From NCBI GenBank assembly GCA_041687755.1, contig JBDNJM010000043.1, positions 1 to 28,693 of the forward strand: a stretch of 28,693 bases of DNA, in the 5' to 3' direction. This document shows positions 24,267-28,693 of this stretch, in pieces. A program made the position numbers and the translations under genes. Source of the DNA: JBDNJM01 sp041687755 (GTDB lineage: Bacteria > Planctomycetota > UBA1135 > GCA-002686595). Position 1 is the first letter of the stretch. The number at the start of each line of letters is the position of its first letter. The notes under the pieces are model-generated. The model was not told where the DNA came from, did not search any database, and worked only from the letters and a program-made list of their open reading frames with translations.

Positions 24267-25156
24267 GACTTCTTGTCTCCGTCCCACTTGTAGAAGCCTT
24301 CGCCCGTCTTGCGGCCGAGTTTGCCCTCGGCCACCTTGGTTTGAAGGATCTTGGGGATCACGAAGGCGGGTTCATCGGGGTACCGGTCGACCCAGCCTTC
24401 CAGGATCGAGAGCGTGGTGTCGAGGCCGACGTAGTCGGTCAACGTGAGCGGGCCCATCGGGTGGCCGCAGCCGAACTGCATGGCCGTATCGATGTCTTCC
24501 TTGGTCGCGTCGCCGCGATCCAGCATGAGCAGGGCCTGGCTCATGTAGGGCACGAGCAGGCGGTTGACGACGAAGCCCGGGGTGTCCTTGCAGGACACAG
24601 GAGCCTTGCCGCAGGCTTCGCCGAAGGCCTTGGCCTCGTTGAAGACCTCGTCCTTGGTCGCGTCGGTGCGCACGACCTCGACCAGGCGCATCAGCTGCAC
24701 CGGATTGAAGAAGTGCAGGCCGACCATGCAGTCGGCGCGACCGGAGGCGTCGCCCATCTCGGCGATCGGGAAGGACGACGTGTTCGAGGCGAAGATCGTC
24801 TCCGGCTTGCAGATGCCGTTGAGCTCCGCGAACAGGGTCTTCTTGATGTCGAGGTCCTCGACGATCGCTTCGACGACGAGGTCGCAGTCGGCGAGGTCCG
24901 CCTTGTCGAGCGAACCCGTGATGCGCGCGCGCGTCTCGGTGACCTGGGCCTTGGCCTGGTCTTCGGTCAGCTTGCCCTTCTCGACGCCCTTCTGGGCCAA
25001 CTTGGCGAGGCTCTTGTCGACGCGGCCGAGGCCGCGTTCGAGGGCCGTTTGATCGCCCTCGAGAGCGATCACTTCGTAGCCGCCCTGGGCCGCGACCTGC
25101 ACGATGCCGTGGCCCATCAGGCCGCAGCCGATGACGCCGACCTTTTTGATGGTCAT
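24263..25156 (-). CDS. 3-hydroxyacyl-CoA (3-hydroxybutyryl-CoA) dehydrogenase
   Basis: A 297-residue stand-alone dehydrogenase that interconverts 3-hydroxyacyl-CoA and 3-ketoacyl-CoA using NAD(P). The Rossmann motif is GVIGCGLMGHG (Gly10, Gly12, Gly15). The catalytic His148-Glu160 pair (GLHFFNPVQLMRLVEV) has the family's 12-residue spacing, with Asn198 in GFVVNRLL. It ends KTGEGFYKW as is typical. Size and order match Hbd/PaaH-type enzymes rather than the fused FadB. It overlaps the exported cyclophilin gene by four bases and lies 81 bases after a thiolase. Confidence 0.95.
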   Translation of the reverse strand: MTIKKVGVIGCGLMGHGIVQVAAQGGYEVIALEGDQTALERGLGRVDKSLAKLAQKGVEKGKLTEDQAKAQVTETRARITGSLDKADLADCDLVVEAIVEDLDIKKTLFAELNGICKPETIFASNTSSFPIAEMGDASGRADCMVGLHFFNPVQLMRLVEVVRTDATKDEVFNEAKAFGEACGKAPVSCKDTPGFVVNRLLVPYMSQALLMLDRGDATKEDIDTAMQFGCGHPMGPLTLTDYVGLDTTLSILEGWVDRYPDEPAFVIPKILQTKVAEGKLGRKTGEGFYKWDGDKKS

Positions 25157-25237
25157 GGTTCTGTTGTGTGAAGGAGTAGTGCGCCACTCCGCGAGGGCGG
25201 CGCCGGGGATTCGTTCGTGAAACTCGAGCGCGGGTCC

Positions 25238-26491
25238 CTAGAGACCCGTGCGGTGGAAGTCGGTGGCCATGCCCATGCCGCCAGAGATGCACAGGGTTGC
25301 CAGACCCGCCTGGCCGCCGCGGCGGCGCAGCTCGTGCAGAAGGGTGACGACAATGCGCGCGCCCGTCGCACCGATCGGGTGGCCGAGGCTGATCGAGCCG
25401 CCGTTGACGTTGACGCGCTCGAGCGGCAGCTCCTGCTCGCGGTGGCAGGCCAGCACCTGGGCGCTGAAGGCCTCGTTGAGCTCGATCAGGTCGTAGTCGC
25501 CGGGCGCGCGGCCGGAGAGGGCTTGGAGCTTGGCCATCGCGGGCACCGGGCCGATGCCCATGCGCTTCGGGTCGACGCCGGCCTCAGCCGAGGCGCCGAC
25601 GTAGGCCAGCACCTCAAGACCGCGGCGCTGGGCCTCTTCCGCGCTCATCAGCAGCAGCGCCGCAGCGCCGTCGGTGATGCCGGAGCTGTTGCCGGCCGTG
25701 ACTGTTCCGGCCTCGCGGTCAAAAACGGGCGGCAGCTTGCCGAGCGACTCGATCTTCGCGTCGTCGCGCACGTGCTCGTCGCGCTCGAACAACACCGTGC
25801 CCTTGCGCGTCTTGACCTCGACGCTGATGAGTTCATCGTCGAAGCGCCCGGCCTCGCGCGCCGCCTGGGACTTGTGCTGGCTCGCCAGCGCGAACTCGTC
25901 CTGCTCGGCCCTGGAGATGCCCATCTCCTTGGCGAGGATTTCTGCCGTCGCACCCATCAGCATGTCCGCCAGGGGGCAGTGGAAGCCGTCCTGGTACATC
26001 GAGTCCACGACCTTGGCGTGGCCGAGGCGGTAGCCCTGGCGCATCTTCGGTAAGAAGAACGGCAGCCCGCTCATGCTCTCCGCACCACCGGCGATCGCGA
26101 CCTCGGTGCGGCCGAGCGCAATCGCGTCGGCAGCGAGCTGGATCGACTTGAGCCCCGACGCGCAGGCCATGTTCACCGTCATCGCCGTGGTGGACTCCGC
26201 GCAGCCGCCGCGAATAGCAATCTGGCGCGCAACGTTCGGTCCCCCGCCGGCCTGACGTCCGTTGCCGAACAGCAGCGTGCCGACGGCCTCGGACTCGACG
26301 CCGGAGCGCTCCAGCAGTTCACGCACGACCGCGGTCCCGAGGTCCGCGGTGGAGAGCTCCGCGAGGGTGCCCATGAAGCGTCCGATCGGCGTGCGCAGCG
26401 CGTGGGTCACCACGACGTCCCGCGCGCCGGCGATCGGCCCGCGCTGGGAGCCGTTGGCACTCGCGGTGCCCGGGGTCGAATGGCTGGCCAT
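25238..26491 (-). CDS. Thiolase family acetyl-CoA acyltransferase
   Basis: A 417-residue thiolase. Catalytic residues are Cys110 in NMACASGLKS, His371 in SLGHPIGATG and Cys401 in LCISGGMG. The first ~24 residues (MASHSTPGTASANGSQRGPIAGA) are a Ser/Gly-rich extension absent from the other thiolase here. The start at 26491 follows two GAAGTGCTGG copies (26495-26514) and is the first ATG that fits. It would be the promoter-proximal gene of the minus-strand fatty-acid series. Whether it works with the other thiolase or in acetoacetyl-CoA synthesis is not decidable from sequence. Confidence 0.92.
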   Translation of the reverse strand: MASHSTPGTASANGSQRGPIAGARDVVVTHALRTPIGRFMGTLAELSTADLGTAVVRELLERSGVESEAVGTLLFGNGRQAGGGPNVARQIAIRGGCAESTTAMTVNMACASGLKSIQLAADAIALGRTEVAIAGGAESMSGLPFFLPKMRQGYRLGHAKVVDSMYQDGFHCPLADMLMGATAEILAKEMGISRAEQDEFALASQHKSQAAREAGRFDDELISVEVKTRKGTVLFERDEHVRDDAKIESLGKLPPVFDREAGTVTAGNSSGITDGAAALLLMSAEEAQRRGLEVLAYVGASAEAGVDPKRMGIGPVPAMAKLQALSGRAPGDYDLIELNEAFSAQVLACHREQELPLERVNVNGGSISLGHPIGATGARIVVTLLHELRRRGGQAGLATLCISGGMGMATDFHRTGL

Positions 26492-26813
26492 GGAGAAGTG
26501 CTGGGAAGTGCTGGGATCGGTGGGGAGAGGAGCGGAGGTGCCCGCGGTTCGGACCGAACGGGCTCGTACGGAGAGTCGTAGGACGGCGAACGAGCAGCGG
26601 ACAGGGGGCCTCCCGGGGACGGACGGACCGCAGAGGGGTCGCAGCCGGGACCGCTCCGAGCGGGCTCGAAGCATCGGAAGGCGTTCCAAGGGGGGGCCCT
26701 GGGAGATTTGCCGGGGATCGCCCGGGAGCGTTCGTGAACGCCGTTCGAGGCGAACTAAGATAGATAGGCCCCTCTACCGGCGCAAGCTGAGGAGGACCCC
26801 GCCGACCGCGACC
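26492..26813. promoter_or_regulatory. Divergent intergenic region between the thiolase and SirB1-like genes
   Basis: About 320 bases serving both directions. Towards the plus-strand gene there are two adjacent inverted repeats, CGTTC-GT-GAACG (26729-26740) and GTTCG-AGG-CGAAC (about 26743-26755). They are followed at once by TAAGATAGATAG, which offers a weak -10 (TAAGAT at 26756-26761). No clear -35 is visible. The palindromes could be an operator. Nothing else is distinctive. Confidence 0.4.
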
Positions 26814-27890
26814 ATGAGCCCCGCACCCACTCCGTACGATCCCGACCGCGAAGCGGCAGGAAGGAACGACCCTCCCGCGCCGGGCGACGGGCAGGCAGCC
26901 GGCCCGCAGATCCCCGGAGCCACCCCCAGGTCGGACGGCGCCCCTGCTAACGGGCACCCTGCTCACGGGCACCCTACTACCGGGCACCCTACTACCGGGC
27001 GCCCTACTACCGGGCTCGCCGGTCCACCCGCGCCAGGGCCCACCGCGGGGCGCTTGGACGCCCTTTTCTCGCTGCTCGAAGACCCCGATCCCGAGACCTG
27101 GCGAGCCGTCAGGAACGAGTTGATCCCCCAGCTCGCCCGCCTCGAAGACCGCCTCCGCGCCCTCTCAAAGGGCGGCAGTGCGCGCGGCCGCGCCCGCGCG
27201 CGCACCCTCCTCGGCCGCCTCGAGGACCGCCGGACCCTGCGGCGCCTGCACCGCGCGATCAGCGAACCCCGGCTGGTGCTAGAATCGGCCCTCTGGCGCC
27301 TCTCCCGCCTCGCCGAGCCGAACTTCGACGCGCGACCCTTCCGCGCCCAGCTGGACCGCTACGCCGACCGAGTGCGCGAGGTGTACGCAGGTCGCGCACC
27401 CGGGAATACCCGCAACATCGCCCTTTCTGAGGTCTTGGGAGGCGAATTTGGCCTGCAGGGCCCCGAGGACGACTACCACCACCCCGACCGGATCTATCTG
27501 CACCGCGTCCTACAGACCGGCCGCGGCATGCCCCTGACGCTGACCGCGATCTACCTGGCCGTCGCAAGGCGCGCGGGGCTCCAGGCCGCCGCCGTGCCGC
27601 TTCCAGGGCACGTTCTGCTGCGCCTGAAGGGCATCGGCGGGAGCGTTTTGGTCGACCCCTTCCACTCGGGCGAGATCAGGACCAAGAAAGACTGTCAAAT
27701 CTTCCTCCGCCAACACGGGCTCGAGCCGCGCGACGCCTGGTTCGCGGAACCCCCGGACCGGACGCTTTTCGCCAGGCACCTGCTGAATTTGTCCCGCTCC
27801 CTCGCCCGGCGAGGAAGAGCGAGCACCGCCCACAGCCTTGCCGATCTCAGCCGCCGGCTGAACTCGCCCCCGCGCCCCACGAACCGCTAG
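26814..27890 (+). CDS. SirB1/transglutaminase-like domain protein
   Basis: A 358-residue protein. Residues 1-75 are Pro/Gly-rich and include five pentapeptide repeats. Residues ~78-130 are helical (LFSLLEDPDPETWRAVRNELI, an HEAT-like start usual for this family). The SirB1 N-terminal (Transglut_core2) core follows, with ALSEVLGGEFGLQGPEDDYHHPDRIYLHRVLQTGRGMPLTLTAIYLAVARRAGL and VPLPGHVLLRL. The cysteine of true transglutaminases is not evident at the usual position, where GMPLTL is found as in SirB1 proteins. The biochemical role of the family is not settled. The LON-domain gene begins 20 bases after its stop. A GAGGAGG lies about 19 bases before the ATG. Confidence 0.85.
   Translation: MSPAPTPYDPDREAAGRNDPPAPGDGQAAGPQIPGATPRSDGAPANGHPAHGHPTTGHPTTGRPTTGLAGPPAPGPTAGRLDALFSLLEDPDPETWRAVRNELIPQLARLEDRLRALSKGGSARGRARARTLLGRLEDRRTLRRLHRAISEPRLVLESALWRLSRLAEPNFDARPFRAQLDRYADRVREVYAGRAPGNTRNIALSEVLGGEFGLQGPEDDYHHPDRIYLHRVLQTGRGMPLTLTAIYLAVARRAGLQAAAVPLPGHVLLRLKGIGGSVLVDPFHSGEIRTKKDCQIFLRQHGLEPRDAWFAEPPDRTLFARHLLNLSRSLARRGRASTAHSLADLSRRLNSPPRPTNR
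26943..27017 (+). repeat. Five 15-bp in-frame tandem repeats in the SirB1-like gene
   Basis: Units start at 26943, 26958, 26973, 26988 and 27003. The last three are CCTACTACCGGGC plus two variable bases. They encode PANGH, PAHGH, PTTGH, PTTGR and PTTGL within the disordered N-terminal region, so copy number could vary without breaking the frame. Confidence 0.92.
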
Positions 27891-27910
27891 CGACGACTCC
27901 CCTCTCCCTC

Positions 27911-28600
27911 ATGCCCGAAATTCCCGACTTCTGGCCCCCCCCGTCCGCGGCCAAACAGACGGAGAACCGCGCCTCCCCCGACAAGCCGCCGACCGACCCC
28001 AGCGACTCGGGCGACGGGACGGTTGTACCGATGTTTCCGTTGGGCGACGTATGGCTGTTCCCGGGCGCTGTGCTCCCACTCAACATCTTCGAGCCGCGCT
28101 ACCGCCAAATGATCGACGACAGCCTCGACGGTCCCGGCCGGCTCGTGATCGCGACCGTGGCACGCGGCCACGAGTCCGACATGCCTGGCGCACCCCCCAT
28201 CGTGCCGATCGCCGTGCTGGGAGAGATCCGCCGCCATGAGCGACGCGCGGACGGCCGCTTCGTGATCCTGCTGGTAGGGCTCGAGCGCGTCTCGCTTGAG
28301 GAGATCGAGTCCGATCGCCTCTATCGGAAAGTGCGCGCGACCCCGGTGACCGAGATCCAGCCCAGCAAAGAGCGCACGGCCGAGTTGCGCACCGAACTTG
28401 CCGCCGCAATCAGCGAGCGTGCAGTCGGGCAGAAGGTCCCCGAAGACCTGCCTCTGACCAACTTGATCGACATCCTGATGCTGCGCATGCCGCTGCCCCA
28501 CGCCGAGCAGAAGGAGATGTTCTGCGAGCTCGAGTTGGAGCGCCGCGCGACGCTAGCGCTGGCCGAGCACGTCAACCGCCCCCGACAAACCGACGACTGA
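27911..28600 (+). CDS. LON substrate-binding-domain protein
   Basis: A 229-residue protein made of a Pro/Ser-rich N-terminus (1-37) and one LON N-terminal domain: VVPMFPLGDVWLFPGAVLPLNIFEPRYRQMIDDSL, then IVPIAVLGEIRRHERRADGRFVILLVGLERVSL and a helical C-terminal bundle (LTNLIDILMLRMPLPHAEQKEMFCELE). There is no AAA+ or protease part, so it cannot be a Lon protease; it is a stand-alone LON-domain protein that may bind unfolded or specific proteins. It follows the SirB1-like gene closely and is probably in the same operon. Length is usual for the family. Confidence 0.9.
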   Translation: MPEIPDFWPPPSAAKQTENRASPDKPPTDPSDSGDGTVVPMFPLGDVWLFPGAVLPLNIFEPRYRQMIDDSLDGPGRLVIATVARGHESDMPGAPPIVPIAVLGEIRRHERRADGRFVILLVGLERVSLEEIESDRLYRKVRATPVTEIQPSKERTAELRTELAAAISERAVGQKVPEDLPLTNLIDILMLRMPLPHAEQKEMFCELELERRATLALAEHVNRPRQTDD

Positions 28601-28620
28601 CCGTCTGGCCGGGGGGAAGG

Positions 28621-28693
28621 ATACGGTGCCAGGCACGTTTTCACCGGGCCTGGGAGCCTCACTGCCGCTTTGCGGCAGTGAGGCTCCCAGGCC
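28621..28693. repeat. REP-like element with a perfect 22-bp stem at the window edge
   Basis: ATACGGTGCCAGGCACGTTT (28621-28640) contains the small palindrome GTGCC-A-GGCAC. Then 28647-28668 pairs perfectly with 28672-28693 around a TTT loop. The stem may continue beyond the window. The GGTGCCAGGCAC head resembles repeats linked to IS200/REP-type tyrosine transposases. It starts 20 bases after the LON gene stop and could also end its transcript. Confidence 0.8.

Noticed and set aside
20558..26491. Polyhydroxybutyrate synthesis operon
   Set aside because: Thiolase plus dehydrogenase could suggest it, but the dehydrogenase is the Hbd type rather than the short-chain PhaB type, and there is no synthase. 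Beta-oxidation fits better.
26735..26745. Possible SOS (LexA) box, GAAC...GTTC
   Set aside because: The spacing between half-sites is three bases rather than the four of the Gram-positive-type box, and the downstream gene is not a repair gene.

Overview
The window is very GC-rich with few clear Shine-Dalgarno sites. It carries housekeeping metabolism typical of an aerobic heterotroph, a large secreted protein with nine FG-GAP/VCBS-type calcium motifs, and several families of short palindromic or tandem repeats. This combination suggests a member of the Planctomycetota or a related environmental lineage. That is an inference from gene content and style, since no rRNA or other taxonomic marker is present.

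Layout. (1) 1-1494: the 5' part of an ISL3-family transposase with an apparent frameshift, abutting the 3' end of a nitrilase-superfamily gene whose C-terminus looks overwritten. (2) 1691-7389: a small membrane protein, a fusion of a DUF429 domain with an alkyltransferase-like (ATL) DNA-repair domain, a large lipoprotein-like protein, and a divergent FG-GAP protein. (3) 7464-9491: a pirin and a secreted protein of unknown function. (4) 9674-14274: an ergothioneine biosynthesis cluster egtA-egtB-egtC-egtD on the plus strand. (5) 14486-16154: an unrecognised protein and a PP2C-type phosphatase. (6) 16275-26491: a long minus-strand series. In transcription order it is thiolase, 3-hydroxyacyl-CoA dehydrogenase, two cyclophilins (one exported), enoyl-CoA hydratase, a second thiolase, a fused LeuD-LeuC isomerase, a LeuB-like dehydrogenase and a VOC-family protein. 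(7) 26814-28600: a SirB1/transglutaminase-like protein and a LON substrate-binding-domain protein on the plus strand, followed by a REP-like palindrome that reaches the window edge.

How genes work together. EgtA makes gamma-glutamylcysteine, EgtD trimethylates histidine, EgtB joins the two oxidatively, and EgtC removes glutamate. The last step (EgtE C-S lyase) is not in the window. The minus-strand thiolase, dehydrogenase and hydratase supply three of the four steps of a beta-oxidation spiral; no acyl-CoA dehydrogenase is present. The LeuDC fusion and LeuB-like enzyme would perform consecutive steps of leucine synthesis.

Most interesting. The DUF429-ATL fusion, the order-swapped single-chain isopropylmalate isomerase, a 126-bp structured repeat present once downstream of each leu gene, a 127-bp near-perfect palindrome between convergent genes that also supplies a stop codon, and a 15-bp repeat family shared by a 5' leader and a coding region. 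No tRNA, rRNA or CRISPR array was seen.
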